Shown piece by piece: positions 32,082 through 45,110 of a stretch of DNA of 64,000 nucleotides. The stretch is from positions 40,689,430-40,753,429 of the forward strand of contig CM056588.1 in assembly GCA_029721435.1 (NCBI GenBank), given 5' to 3'. The notes beneath the pieces were generated by a model, which searched no databases, had not been told where the DNA came from, and saw only the letters and a list, made by a program, of their open reading frames with translations. The translations under genes and the position numbers were made by a program. Each line of letters opens with the position of its first letter. The stretch's first letter is position 1. This stretch comes from Gymnothorax reevesii (taxonomy: Eukaryota; Chordata; Actinopteri; Anguilliformes; Muraenidae).

Positions 32082-33063
32082 CTACACAGTATACTCATTC
32101 ATTGAAAGCTGCTGCTTATGATCATCAATTGCGGTTCTGAAGCCGCCCCCCCACCTCTCACCCCTCATGTTAAGCTAAAGAATGTGTGTATATAGCCTAC
32201 GAGTTTTTCAGTTTCAGTCACCTCGTTTGTTTTCAGTATTGCAAGTACCTTATATTTCATTTCTCGTAGCCTACATTTGATTTACACAAGTTGTGACAGA
32301 AATATATTCATGTATATCAAACACGACATTGTAATTTTTGTCCCTCTATGCAACTGAAACAAGACACACACCTGCATTTGACAAAAGATTCGACAAGAAA
32401 GTTCATTTATTTATTTATTTATTTATTTTATTGCCTCTGTAAGGCTCGCGACTGCAGCACTCGGCGGTTTTACGCTTGTTGGTGAGGCCGGGGCTGTGGC
32501 TGATTAGATGAGACTGTTTTAATTTCCGGAGGAGAAATTGTTTGGTCCAACATTATGCGTTCATTTCTGTTGTGATTCTCTACGTGTTCTTAGTTATATG
32601 TTCTTCCTCCTAAATAAACCAATATACGAAGCGGTCATACAGAATTAATACAAATACCTGCCGAAGAGGGCTTTTTTTCTCGCGTGCAGCTCAATAACAA
32701 GCACGTGTATCTCACTGTCAGGAGTTTCGCTTCTTTCTGCGTTTCCTACCCGATCTTCACAATCTTTAACTGACGTCACTCCACAAATCCCCAGAGGGCA
32801 CATGGCTACTTTATATGCATCTGCTTATTTGCATTGACCATATATGGTTGTGTCTGGGCGTGTAGAGGGCGGGATATGAGCCGTGTTCACGTCCGCACCT
32901 TTCTTGGGTCCGGTGTGATTTATCAATGGAAATTGTGGAGAGCTGTGCGTATGCACAGTTTGATAGATCTGAAAACGGTGTAAATATTTTGGGTATACGC
33001 CATTTTTAGCCTCGCAAAAATTTAGTTGCACTTTTACACCCTTTTTGATAAATGAGGCCCCAG

Positions 33064-33260
33064 GTCTGTGGACCAAGTCCTTAACTGGACTCCTTGAGGG
33101 CTGAGGAAGAAGGGACGCCCCAAGATAAACTAGCGTTATACAGTGACCTGCGTCTTGTGGGCTAAAGCTGAAGGGATGCATTGCGACCAACTGCCAGAAG
33201 TGACCACTGGAGTGCTCCGGCTGCCTTGCGTGCCACTAGACGTGGAAGCTCCTCAGTCTA
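33064..33260 (+). pseudogene. LINE C-terminal fragment, right part
   Basis: The plus strand reads GRPKIN, stop, RYTVTCVLWAKAEGMHCDQL and PEVTTGVLRLPCVPLDVEAP. This matches the tail of the LINE protein left at 29452 (RRLRWLGHAVRL followed by a GRP-rich link and a C-terminal helix). Removing the Harbinger element and one CAG would place the two parts in line. Confidence 0.65.
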
Positions 33261-35662
33261 AGTAAAGAAGCCAGTTTCTTGTTTATTATTGCATTGCTTT
33301 TGTTTGTATTATAGACTGATTAGAATTCATGCAAAGCGTGTCTCTATGTGACCTTGGATTTGACCTTTGGTTCAAGGAAAAACAGGAAACGCCCTGCATT
33401 GGGCCTCACTCACAAACATTTAATATTGCTTTGTGCATCCATATCCACTGAAGATAGACCTTTATCATTCTAAATGACTTATTTCCAGCATAAGCCTAGA
33501 CTGATTCAGTCACCAGCTAACCTATTCATTGAAGCATATCAATTATCAGTCTCATTGAGTTCCCGAAGTAACTTGTAATTACAGGATGTATTACTGGATT
33601 TAGATCTTAGGTGGTGTCAGAGACTATTTGCAATGTAAATATTTTGCGTTTGTGATCTTGGATTGAAGTTTTGACTGAAGAATCAAGGCTAAATGATGAT
33701 CTTTCAGTATTGCTCGTGTGGCCGAGTAATAAAAGTGTCGGGAGATACACGTGTTGGTCATGAGTCGCCGAACTGTTGAGTTGATGAAGGGTCAGAGTGA
33801 AACGCTGCATTTTCGCAACTTTGGAGTCAGAGACTTATTAAAATGAACTACCTTCAATAACCTTAATTTTGCAAGCTGCAGGGCCAGCTCCACGGAATGC
33901 CACAGAAGTTCAGTAAATGCCCACAGCGAGAAGTTTTTAAAAGAGCAACAACAGAGTCCTGTGATTGAGGGTTAGTGGTGCTAGATGCCAATTCATGGAG
34001 GCTTCGTTTTTGAATCCAAGGCTTTTTGGGTCCAGTTTTTGTGCGTGGGGTACATAAATGGAAAGGCATGAATAAAAATGGAATTGGAATATTCTTTTCT
34101 GCAGCTCTGAAAGAAAACTGTTCCTGCTGGAAAAAAAAAAAAATTGAATCTGTAAGTATAGTTGGTTATAGGAAAATTTGCCACCACTTTGAATGGATCT
34201 CGCTGGAGAAAGTTGCCTTTTCGAAGCAGGGGCCTAATAAACTGCAATGCCCCAAGGGCAATGTCAGTCTTCAGTCAGTTCAATGGGCGGTCCTTCCGTA
34301 AATATCCATGGCCATGGTGGCTGCAGTCTGGGATTGTGATGTACATAGGCACATTTGTAACTATTATTTGACCCGTTAAGTGTGCGGCCTGGTTGAAAGG
34401 TTTAGGATGATATCAATAAATCTAGTATGGAATGTATAAATTTCCTCTCGTCACAATTTCTATCAAAATATCAAGATCGTTCCTACTTCCAATGGTGTTG
34501 CAGTGCTTAAACTGAATATGTACGAGTTTTAGACGGAGCTAAACTGGTCAAGTTCAGTGGCCTGCTATATCTTGAGGTAAATAAAATGGCATGAGATATT
34601 TTTTAACATTTACTGATTGTAGCATAATTCTGTTCTCCCTGAAGTCTTTGCTTGAACTATATGCCTAAAATGCCTAGAATTGTATGGTACCTATCTAGCT
34701 TTCGTGAAAGATCAGTGGGTTGCTGGAAACTAATATTTAATTGATAGCATTAGATAACAACAGAACAGTTGCCTCATTATACTACAACCACCCAACCCGC
34801 GCCTGCTCGAGAGACTTCATCTGGTTTTTCTTCCTTGAGCTGTTAAAATAAGATGAAATATCATTCCGCTAAGTCCGTTATATGTATTATAGTCACAGGA
34901 TTTGGCAGAAGAAGTACTAAGGCAGTTTGATTGTTCAGCATTATCTAGTAATGGCTGGTGTGAGTGCAGGCTTTCATTCCAGCCATTTAGTTACAGTATA
35001 TTCCTGATCTTACTAATCAGCCTCTAAAGTCTTTGCTGAGGACCTTGATGAAAGTGTTATGCAAAACTTTGAATCAAGAAATTAAATAATCAGTTGGAGT
35101 TTGTTGTAGCCAGTATGCTCCAAAGCTTTCATAAAGTATGAAAAACAATTGACTGCCATATGAAGCATTTATCGAGTTATGGTTAAAAAAAATGCCTCCC
35201 ATTCCCTGAGACCCAGCACAATAAGTGGGCTGTGCACAGTCCAGTCAAATTCCAGCGGACTACTGGTATAACAACATGAAACTGCCTATTTTTCTATGAT
35301 TGCGGTGCTTTGGGTGGTAAAATTTATTTTGGAAAATTGATCTCCCGGAGCAATGTGATTTTTTTTTTTTTCACTGGTATCTAAAGAAGCAGAAGTGAGT
35401 TATTGACACTTTTCCCTTCTGCTGCTATTATCTTGTGGACTGATGCCTATCAGGACTATTAAAATGGGATCAGGTCAGACTGTCACGCACCTGCACATTG
35501 CTTCAAACCCTGTTTCATTAACGGTGCTGTAGGTGGGGTCTAGTCCTAGGGATCACTGGGATGTATTCCCAGTGTATAATTGACCAGTCCCTGCCATATC
35601 TGTCTGTGATATAATCTCTGACATTGGTCACCGATGCCCTACACATGCCATTGGAACGCTCA

Positions 35663-35788
35663 GGGGTACGTTTCTCAAAAGCATAGTTGCCGTGGCCGCA
35701 ACTAACATACTTCTCTCCATCTGTATCTGGTTCAAACAATGTAAGGTGCTAACATAGCTAGCAACTAAGCTTTTGGGTGATGTACCCC
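35663..35788. mobile_element. MITE-like element with GGGGTAC ends
   Basis: The left arm GGGGTACGTTTCTCAAAAGC and the right arm GCTTTTGGGTGATGTACCCC are imperfect inverted repeats extending into CATAGTTGC/GCAACTAA. Total 126 bp. No clear target duplication. Confidence 0.6.
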
Positions 35789-37389
35789 AGGCCAGAATTA
35801 AATTGGCCCCACCGACTTCGCTAGTCATGTGTCTAGTTTCAGGAAGAGGCAACTAGCTTATTGGCTGTTTGGTGGTCAAATTGGCACACGCCAAGCCCTT
35901 CACTTGTAACAGGTGCTGGCTTTGTAAAGCACTTTGGCCCTGTCCTTCCCCATCTGGTCCAAATCTTTATGCCAGATCCAAAATGACACCATAACCATAC
36001 GCTGTCATTCCTCTGCAGTGGGAAAGCTCTTTGATATGCCAGATGTGTCTCCCGTTAATACATGTACATGCTCTCAGATAATGAACTGTTTGAGGTGGGG
36101 GAGGGGGATTTCTTTCCCAGCACTCTTGGAAGTGTTGCAGCTTCAGGCCTTGCCAGAAGGGCGTAATTGCAGCCAGTGGCGGCTCTGGAGTTGTCCGTTT
36201 GAATCTCATCTTCTGTTTTGCTCACGTATTGGAAAGACTTGGGGACAGCCTCTTTGGAGAAGGCTTGTAAACCGCTCTTAAAGGCCTCTGTAATTTTTTT
36301 TTCAGTGGCAGTGCTGACTTCAGGATTTTATTGAGCAGGGGGCCCATAAAGTTGTTTTACTGTGTGCAGCCAGGAGAGACCTCTGAGTGTCTGCTGGCCA
36401 TTGGACAGTCCAGAGAGCCATATTTTTTTTTTTTGCCATGCATGACCCTAACCAGCTGATGCTAGCCATTAGTCCTTATCCCTGGTTGCAGGAGCTGATC
36501 CATACTGGACTTCCTGACTCAGTGGAAATATGTCAGGGTCCACACAGAGATCTCATTCAGATGCCTTGGCTGCTGTCAGTAAAACCACACATGATTTGAT
36601 GTTTTTTAACCTACCTCTATCGTCTATTATTGGCAGGAGGTGCCCTTTACGGTATTTGCAATGATACGCCTGCTGAAAAGAATGAGCGAGTTATTACTTT
36701 GAAAACTGACCGCCCCAGGGAATAACTCTGGCACTAAGAGAGGTTTGCCTCCTTTGTGACATGGACTCGTGGTTGTTGCGGGCTTTTTAACTGTGACTGT
36801 AGAGTAGGTATTGAAATTTTGGCAAGTTGTCAGCAATTTGTCCTCTGAAGTGCAAAAACCTTGTTCAAAAACTTTTCCTCAGCCTTAATACATGTTTGTC
36901 TCCTTCCTCTTGTCTTGGCCTGAATTTGAAAATTGCAATTAAGTTGAAGGATCAGAACAGTGATGAGATGGGCCATTGTTCCTTTCATTCAATACTCTGT
37001 CCTTTGCTGCTTTGGATGGCAAACATTTTTATGATAAGCCTTTCATAAGTACGACGCAGACTTTCATATTCCTGCCTAGGTCATTAAAAAAAAGAGAGGG
37101 TGTTTATGTGATTCTTTATACCATTCATATTCAGTGTGGTCCAGATGTCTTGTTGTGCTAGCATGCCTGCGGGAAAAAAAAACTTATTCTGTCCTTGGCT
37201 GTGTCTATGCATAAATATTAATATTAAGTATTATGAACTAATAAGTTGCAATATTTCTGCACCACGAATGGTTCCTAAACTTTGTATTAAAGATCCAGAA
37301 TTTTCAGTATTCAAACTGTGGGGCTTTCCTGTGATCTGGATAAACCTAGTGACAAAATTTTAGAAAATTTAGTTGGATGAACTTTTGAA

Positions 37390-38290
37390 GTGACTAGGTT
37401 TTACCCCTTCCTTTTATCGGGTTTAAATGTCTGAAACACCCGTCTAATGGCAGTTTTTCATCTGGAAGAACCTCGTACGTCAGTCTTCATTGACCACCAT
37501 AGGGATATTTGATCTGGAAATACCCAGCAAGTAGTGCGAGCCAACCACATGGCCCATTTAGGTCACATGATCATCTTGTAAAATAGCAGCCTCCATGAAA
37601 GCATCACTGTGAGTTTGTTGAGCAGACATTTGCCACATTTCTTTCTTAGCAGTACTTAGAAATGGTAGACAAGCATTGTGGTTTACACAGGGTTTTGAGG
37701 AGGACTATCAGGAAGTTGAATTTCTAAGGCCAAAATTTAGACTTGACATTCCTCTAGCCACCAAAAGCAAACCACAGGGTATTCCTGGTGTAAAGCGTCA
37801 AAAGCTTCTAGAACTGACACAGTCATTTTTGGCTGCCAAGAGGGAATTCTGGCAGGATATACCAGTAAATGACGGAAATGCTGATCTTGTAGAATGGTTT
37901 GAGTAGTGTATAGACACAGGTTAACTTGAGATCATACCGATTCATACTGTGTTCATTGTTCAGGGTATTCTGAGAGTGTTTTTAATGAAGACATTCTAAA
38001 ACTTTTCAGGAATGTATTTGATAGTGCAAATGTTGTAAGATTTTAAGTCTTTTTCTTTGTTATTGTTCAGAGCCATATTTTTTTTTTTTAGTCTCTGAAG
38101 TGTTTATAGAATTTGTATCAGAGAACCCATTAATTATCCTATATAATTTTGTTAACATATGTTCATATTTGAGTTGAATATTTTTGGAGTTTAATTACAA
38201 GGATTTATTATGTTGACATTCTAGGTTTTTATTGATTAAAGATTTGCTTTGGCCATTAAGTTTGATCCTGTAAAACCTAGTAAGTCCATT
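37390..38290 (+). mobile_element. Possible inverted-repeat element with a short frame
   Basis: GACTAGGTTTTACC at about 37392 is inverted at about 38270 (TGTAAAACCTAGTAAGTCC); another copy in the left-end orientation sits at 38438-38455. The plus-strand frame 37676-37906 encodes FEEDYQEVEFLRPKF...VKRQKLLELTQSF, which has the look of a short linker domain in transposon-borne proteins, but I cannot name it. Boundaries are uncertain. Confidence 0.3.
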
Positions 38291-38654
38291 TATTCCTTTA
38301 GCCAAGATAAAATCTACATATAAGCAAATTCACTGAAGAGGCATTTACTTTTACTCTGCTAAATAGTTAAAGTAAGAATTATCTATTAACCAGGAGCTTA
38401 ATCCTGAACACAAACCATTTTCTGAAAATCGTGTTCAGTGGACTTACTAGGTTTTTCCAGATCACGAGAGAGCAGCTGTCAGTGCTAAGAATGCAGAATG
38501 TTAATTTCATGGATCTGGAACCTACTGTGCGAAGGATAAAAAAATTGTTTAGTGGTGCAGAAAGAATCTATTCTTATCCATTCTGATCCATAAGAATCCA
38601 ATTCATACCCTTATGCTTTATCCAGAGTGTAGCTGGCCTTGTTGATAGGCTAGG

Positions 38655-38852
38655 TCAGGGGTCTTAAACTTCAATAACAGTCTTCTGGTTTTTGCTTTGT
38701 TCCTGCACTTAAGTGCTTAATTAAAGTAATTTCTTGGCTAAGCAGTACTTACACCTTGTGTATGAGGCCTTAATTAGCTTCTGCGAGAATTTAAATCCCA
38801 AAGATCCATTGATACTGCGGCCCTCCAGGCTCCAGGACTGAGTGGAGACTCC
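38655..38852. mobile_element. hAT-like non-autonomous element
   Basis: The left end CAGGGGTCTTAAAC and the right end GAGACTCCTG are inverted with mismatches. The interior GGCCCTCCAGG...CCAGGACTGAG resembles the element at 19137-19323. The eight-base flanks (TAGGCTAGG-like and TGGCCTAT) match only partly. Confidence 0.45.
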
Positions 38853-39799
38853 TGTGGCCTATTCAAGACTGTGGATTCCAGCTGGAGCCTGCCAGTTCCT
38901 GACTCCTGAACGATTGAATTATGTTTGGTCCAGCATAGACAAGTGAGAATGTCTGCAAGCCTTCTCGCCTTGTTTTTCAAGAGGGCATATTCACGACATT
39001 GGTACCCATACTTTCGCACAACATCTTCAACCGAATTTGACAGAAAATCTTTTTGGCAGCCATTTTGGAAAATGTCCAAGAACTTGCAGTGGTTAAAAAG
39101 CTCACACATCTTTCCCCCAAGAGACCTAGCATGCAAACCTTCGGTCTTGAACATGCCTCTGGTCTAGGTAGTCCATGTCCCCTGTTTGCTGTACCCCTTT
39201 TCACATGAACATGAACAGACTATGGAAACATGTTTTAATTTTGGAGATGCCTCGGTGTTGCAGTTTGTGGAGCTCTCTACACGTACTCCTCATGAGCTGT
39301 GATGTCGAAGGTTCGAATATGGCCACTGACCTTTATCATGTCCCCTCTATTTCTCACTCCCTGTTATTCCTGTCTCTCTGCTCTATCTTGTTAAATAATG
39401 GCTTGAAAAAGCACCAAAAACCTCTCAGGCTGGGGGAGAAAAGTGCCAGCCATGAAAAAGTGTCATGGGTGAAAACATCCTGTGAAATATGATTGTGAAA
39501 GCACCTTTGTTTTCCATTCCGGTTCATGTGAGGACTGGGCTGTGATGGGCATGTTCTGATTGACATTTCGATGGCGGAGTGTGATTTGTGTGCCGATGGC
39601 CAAATATAAGCTGGTGTTTGCTTTACCTGCTGTGTTGTTTGAGGTGAGATATTAACACCGAAGACATTTAGAGTATTCAGTAAGAGCATTTTTTCCCTCA
39701 TTTAAGACTGAGCCCTAGTCCCTGCCTCTACTCATCTTTTAGAAATGCGTCAGAATGGATATTTGATTTGGCAAATTAAATTACCACAAGCAGGAGTTT

Positions 39800-40905
39800 A
39801 TTTTTTTATTTAAAGAATCCCCATTAGCTGCCATCTAGGTGACAAGCTAGTCTTCCTGGGGTCCAGACAGACAAACACATAACATACACCATTAGACATA
39901 GATACACCATAAACAAGAAACAATATAATCAATCCATCACTCATTCAAAAGGTATGAGATCTTATGAAATAAAATAAAAATGAATAAAACTAAATACAGA
40001 CAACTAAAAAAAAAAAAAGAAAACGAGATGATGAAATAATAATGTCCATCCAGACAATGTTAACCATCTTCACATCACAGATATAAGCTTACCCAAGGTG
40101 CAAAAAAAAAAAAAAAAAAGTTGCTGTCTTAGTTTTAATTATTTTATGAAAAAAATATGTGCAAGTTGGCCAACAGCCTATTCTCCACAGTTAGCCATTT
40201 AAGGCCCACATGCATATCTGCAACACTTGACCTGGAGGAGCGACCCGGTACAAGCCTAGCAGCTTTGTTTTCTGCTTCTTGTATTTTGCACAGAAGGCCT
40301 TTTGAAGCAGAGGACCACACCACTGAGCAATAATCTAGATGACATAAAACCACAGAACACGCAATTTGATTCAGCAATGTTGATGGGAGATATGGTGCTC
40401 AATTTCTAGCAACAGCAACAGCTCCGCCCATTCTAGAGACTACTTTACTAATGTGATCTGACCATGACAGTTTAATATCAAACCAGAGCCCCAAAAGCTT
40501 AATTTCTTTTTACATGTTGTATGGTGTGATTTTCTATCTGGAGATTCAGTTTATGATCATGTATCAGTGTATGATTAGAACCAACTATTGTGCAAACAGG
40601 TTTTGATGTATTAAGAGATAGTTTGTTTGCCTTTATCCAAGTATGTATGATGTTAAGCTCACTAGACAGAACCTAGTTGAGCTCTGAACATGTGGATGCA
40701 GCACAGTAAAGGGTGGTATCACCCGCATCAACCTTTATGTTTGAAGTCCATATTAGGAGTGAGCTGGGGTTCACATATAAGACAGAAGGGACAGGAAGTA
40801 AACAGCACCATTCTGTTGAGACATCCAGTGATGCCACATCAAAAACCAAGCTGAAAGTGATTTTGAAGAAATACGAGATTTTATGAGTATGACTCAATTC
40901 CTTTT
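39800..40905 (-). pseudogene. LINE fossil (jockey/L2-like), 3' part of the reverse transcriptase
   Basis: The minus strand from 40897 reads IKVDAGDTTLYCAAST, where the catalytic box normally reads YADDTTLYC; here it is DAGD (40718-40729). Further on, 40377-40144 encodes CSVVLCHLDYCSVVWSSASK and IQEAENKAARLV, the thumb signature. The 3' untranslated part (about 39800-39870) contains CCCCAGGAAGACTAGCTTG on the minus strand. Several frames are needed and there is no upstream endonuclease, so it is a 5'-truncated, mutated copy. Confidence 0.8.
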
Positions 40906-41032
40906 TAAATGCACTTGAGAGTTCGTTAATTATGGTGTGTACATACTGAATTTTGGAATCAGTATATCAATATATCAGTATATATTGATAAACCCCTTTC
41001 CATGATGATGATCATGAACAACATTAATGCAA

Positions 41033-41780
41033 GACTACCCCTATACTGGGTCAAAAGTCACACTAATTGGGGTGAAAAGTCTCAGATTTGAAACGTGAGA
41101 CTTTTCACCCCAGATATACAGTAAACTGATGGACTTGAAGGAGGAGATTATGAGGTGGAATTTTTGAAAAGAAGTGAAAAAGTTAGAAATAAATTTGTCA
41201 GATACCAAAACAAACAAATCTGGTCTGTGGCAAAGGAGCAAATAATATGCCGATTAACAAAAACAGAACTAACTGGAACCAAGAGAACCAAGGATGGATA
41301 TATGTTCAAGGAAAATGTTTCGTTTGTCATCTGAATTCTCAGACACTTTTGAAATGGTCCACTGAGTTACAGTTTTGATTACAGTTTTGATCAGAGTTTG
41401 ATTACGATTGGTTTGTATTGTTTGCCAAATAAACTGAAACAAAGTACTTGTTCTGCAGTGTCATTTTCATAAGTTAGTCAGAAGAAGAAATTATTTACTT
41501 TAAAAGTATCAGAAAATAATTGAGAACAGCTGGTCATATATGTGACGTTTCACCCCAGTGCCTGGGACATTTGACCCTGGGCCGGGGTGATATGTCTCAA
41601 AAAATCTGACTGTCTTTAGAGTGAATTTTCATGTTGTAGAAAACATGTCACATATTGACTTATCATAATGAAGCAGGAGTACATTCCACATAACAATTTT
41701 CAGCTGTCTGCCTGAATACATATGCCATATAGAAGCATTTAAACAGAAATTGTGACAATTCACCCCGGCCTCCCCTACAT
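41033..41780. mobile_element. Inverted-repeat element with GGGGTGA boxes
   Basis: The right end, inverted, reads TAGGGGAGGCCGGGGTGAAT. The left end TACCCCTATACTGGGTCAAA matches it only in the inner part (GGGT.AA..GTCACA). GGGGTGA boxes recur inside: about 41068-41112 in a facing pair, and near 41550-41592. The right end matches the terminus of the element at 62701 (TAGGGGAGACTGGGGTAAG), so they are probably one family. Confidence 0.5.
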
Positions 41781-42465
41781 GGCACAGATCCAGTGGAAAT
41801 GCTAGCGATAGAGTCTAATATTATGTTATCCTATGTTTTGCTAGATGCTTACGTACTTGATTGGTGCTTGAATTGTGTTCGGTTTAGGAAACTGTCATAA
41901 TGAGTTTTATCGGAATTCATCCCTTGAGCGTATGCCGAACGATGATGTTGCTGTTGGGGAACGCGCTGCATTTATCATGCATATTAATTGCCATTGGTTT
42001 GGGGGCGCGGGGTCATTAGAGGTTGCTATTGTTTTGAATGTATCTTTTCAACTGATTCATGTATTTCCCCAAAGTCAGGCGCCCAATTCCCATCTACTGC
42101 GTTCGGCCTCCTCTGTGTCTGAACTGCATGACCTCATAACCCTGTATGAGGGCCGCCGCCCGATTTGAAATTCTGGTCAAGTCTATCGACTCATTGGATT
42201 GGCATGATGTTTTCTATAATGTGGTTTTTTCCTCCAAATCTCCTCAGTTTTTGCCTATGCTGCCCTTCTGTCAAGTTCGGTTGTTATTTCAAGGTCAGTG
42301 GTTCGCATGTAAATGGCCTCTGTCTTTGCCTTAGCTCTAATCCTCAGCACTGCATGAAATATAACCATTGCAATAGCCTGTTGCATTTGGAACATGTTCT
42401 GGTATCGCAGACGTATTGCAATTCCGTGCGACAATTAAGCCGCAGTAAGCATCATTGTCGAAAGT

Positions 42466-42595
42466 CAAGGCAACACAGTGGTTAGCACAGCAGCCTTCCT
42501 GCAAGAATGTTGTGGGTTTGAATCCAGCCTGGGGCCTTTCCATGTGGAGTTTGCATGTTCTCCCCGTGTCTGCACGGGTTTCCTCTGGGTCCTCC
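42466..42595 (+). mobile_element. SINE copy, plus strand, 5' part
   Basis: Begins CAAGGCAACACAGTGGTTAGC with an A-box-like TGGTTAGCAC and a B-box-like GGGTTTGAATCC. It continues through GTGGAGTTTGCATGTTCTCC and GGGTTTCCTCTGGGTCC, where it stops. Same family as the copy at 585-898. Confidence 0.7.
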
Positions 42596-42772
42596 AGTCC
42601 CCTCTCTAGGTTCAGCTTCCCCTGCTGCCTTATTTAGATTTCACTTGTTCTACATGAGAAGAGGGTCTCGCTCTCTCTGCTCTAAAACTGCATGATTTTG
42701 CTGGAGGATGCTTTGCATTTCTCTGCTTTTGCCACTAAAACCTGTTTCAGTCAGTGCCGTCGGCGCATTTAT
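42596..42772. repeat. 177-bp direct repeat, left copy
   Basis: Runs from AGTCCCCTCTCTAGG to GCGCATTTATT. A similar copy at 43588-43764 has the same start and end phrases and shares CTCTCTCTGCTCTAAAACTG and CTGTTTCAGTCAGTGC. The two could be terminal repeats of a small element with an ~815-bp interior, or a dispersed repeat. Confidence 0.6.
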
Positions 42773-43587
42773 TGCAATTATTTGTATATTTGTAATTGTA
42801 ATATGTCTGTCCGCTCGCATAACTCAACAACTGCTGATCAGATCATCTTGGAGTTTTTGGTTTTTTTTCCAGGTCATGGGTGTCCACCGTTGCTACGTCC
42901 TCCTCTGAGATGATCTGGATCTGGATGGGATTTTGGAACAATTTTCTGAATTTTCGCCATATGTCTATTTGTCAGCTGGTATCGGTTTGACTTGAAAGTT
43001 TGCTCATTGTCACCACTGCTAATTCCTTATGGGGCAAGGGTGTGCAATCCTTGATTGTCTTGTTCATCATTGGTTGATGTTTGTCACTTCATACTCCACT
43101 ATGTAAGAGGTCTAATAGCTGGGATTCAGTTTGGTGCAAGTGTTGGGTGTTTCGACCCATCTTTTCCAAGCCTATTCCTGATCGCCCCCAAGCAACACCT
43201 AGATCATTTGTTCAGGTTAAGTGCCGCTCTTCAGCGGCTATGTAAGGTATACGTACGGCCTCTCTAACAAATAGGCTGCAAATCATCTTCAGCATACGCA
43301 TCCCACGTTCACCCCGCAGCATCAGCAATCATCAAAGCCCAAAGATCCCTGAAGCCTTTTCAGTCCAGGTTAAGCTTGCAAATAACTAGTGGTCAGTGGT
43401 TGGCTTTTATTTGTATTTCTGCTGTCACTTGCTAATTGCAGGCAGGGTTTTGCAGCCCCTAGCCACTGCTGGCTTTCATCACACCTAAATAAATGACCTT
43501 TTTTGCCAGGTCACGCAAATTCCTTGTCACACTTTAATTTCCAGGTTTTCAGGAGCCTTGACCTGTAAGCAGCTCATCACCAGTTAC

Positions 43588-43764
43588 AGTCCCCTCTCTA
43601 GGTCCAGCCTCCCATGCAGCCCTATTTGAATTCCGCTAGGTTCTATATGAAGAGTTTCGCTCTCTCTGCTCTAAAACTGCACGATTCTGCTGGAGGATGT
43701 TCATTTGTGTTTCTTTGTTTTGCCTCTAAATCCTGTTTCAGTCAGTGCTGTCTGCGCATTTATT
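43588..43764. repeat. 177-bp direct repeat, right copy
   Basis: Partner of 42596-42772, about 992 bp downstream in the same orientation. It ends where the 3' end of the next LINE fossil begins. Confidence 0.6.
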
Positions 43765-43779
43765 ACCTTCGTCCCGAAG

Positions 43780-45106
43780 GACAGTGAGGGTAATGCAATC
43801 GGCAGTCCGTATACATAATTAAAATACGGCAAGATACATAATAATAACTAATAATATTGCATTGACATAATGCATGTTGAAAACCAAAGACACATAATAC
43901 AGGACAAAAACAGTTTTGACATAATATAAAACAAAGCAGGTAATGCAACCCACAAAATCCTTAAGCAGCACGATATCAAATTATAAACAGGAAAATGACA
44001 AAAAAAAAGGCAATAAAAACTAGATTAAAATGAATTAAAAATACCAAGACACAAGGAACAGCAAGAAATACCAACATAGGATAAGGCCATAGTTTATAAT
44101 ATAGTATAATTATTCTTTAGGTATGTACAGACTTGTAATTAATTTTTTGAAGTCACATTTGACCTAGTATTGAAAACGTAGCTTGGCAGCGTATTCCAAT
44201 TTATGGAAGCCCTGTTCATAGCCATTCTCATCATGGCACAGGTTCTAGATACAGGCGCAACAACATTCCCTGGAGTAGCCTGCCTTGTGGAGTATCTATG
44301 TCTATCTTAGACAAGCACAATTTTTGAAAATAAATTTTTAGGCTGAGTGGCGGTGTAAATTTTTTTAAAGAAAACAAGAAGATTACAAACAAATCTATCA
44401 TCCACTTTCAACTAACCAAGATTAACATGCATACCAGGCACATTTGCTCTAAAAGGACTTCCCAGAACCACCCTTACAGCTCTATTTTGCACAAGCTGTA
44501 ATTTGTGTATATCTTTTTTATTTGCACTAGACCAGACAACTGAGCAATAGTCTAAATGGGATAACATAAGTGCCTGTTTAACCTGTTTCATAGAATGCTT
44601 ATTCAAAAAATAGGCACATCTCCTTATTATTGATACAGCGCTACCCATTTTACCTACAATATTATTGACATGTTTAGTCCAGGGCAGTTGATCATCCAGG
44701 GTTAGACCTAGAAGTTTCACCTCCTTGACTTGCTCCAATATAATATTATTCATAGAGAAGGAGAGTAACATAGACATTCTCAGTTTGTCAAACTATTCTA
44801 TGAAGAAGTTGTTGAAACGGTAATAAATTTTTTTCTTTTGTCGATTCATTTTTGTGACCATATTTCTAGCAGCACGATATTTGCTCCAGTTTGAAGAATC
44901 ACCTGACTTTACTGCAATACGTTTCAATGCATCACGGTTAGTCATGAGGGCTTTCATATCCTCATCTAACCTTGGAGCAAAAGTGCTCCTGACAGAGAAG
45001 TTCTTCAATGGAGCATGCTTATCAATTATAGGAAATAATATACTAGAGAATGCATGAAATGCTATGTTTACATCATTAGATTCAAGTACATCATCCCATT
45101 TGACTT
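43780..45106 (-). pseudogene. LINE fossil B: linker and thumb, reverse transcriptase core deleted
   Basis: Minus strand. 45106-44793 encodes WDDV, FPIIDKHAPLKNFSVR and RNMVTKMNRQKKKIYYRF, the link between endonuclease and reverse transcriptase of jockey/L2-like LINEs. Only 15 bp later, 44777-44412 encodes EVKLLGLTLDDQLPWTKHV and SHLDYCSVVWSSANKKD, the C-terminal thumb. The catalytic palm that normally lies between, several hundred residues long, is absent, so the copy carries an internal deletion. About 600 bp of A/T-rich 3' sequence follow. Confidence 0.8.
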
Positions 45107-45110
45107 TTAA

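Larger units (their letters stand above)
29456..33060 (+). mobile_element. PIF/Harbinger element inserted in a LINE
   Basis: The ends GGGCCTCATTTATCA and TGATAAATGAGGCCC are perfect 15-bp inverted repeats. A 3-bp CAG duplication flanks them (29453-29455, 33061-33063), as expected for PIF/Harbinger. A decayed Harbinger transposase is at 29700-30006. The 3.6-kb length is inflated by nested insertions at 30021-32081. The LINE frame resumes just outside the right end, which supports the boundary. Confidence 0.9.
33261..39795. other. Spacer between the nested insertion and the LINE cluster
   Basis: No host gene recognised. It has an inverted-repeat element at 35663-35788, a candidate element at 37390-38290, an hAT-like element at 38655-38852, and one arm of the 16069 hAT MITE family near 34950-34990 (GGCTGGTGTGAGTGCAGGC). 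The remainder shows no structure that I can support. Confidence 0.6.
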
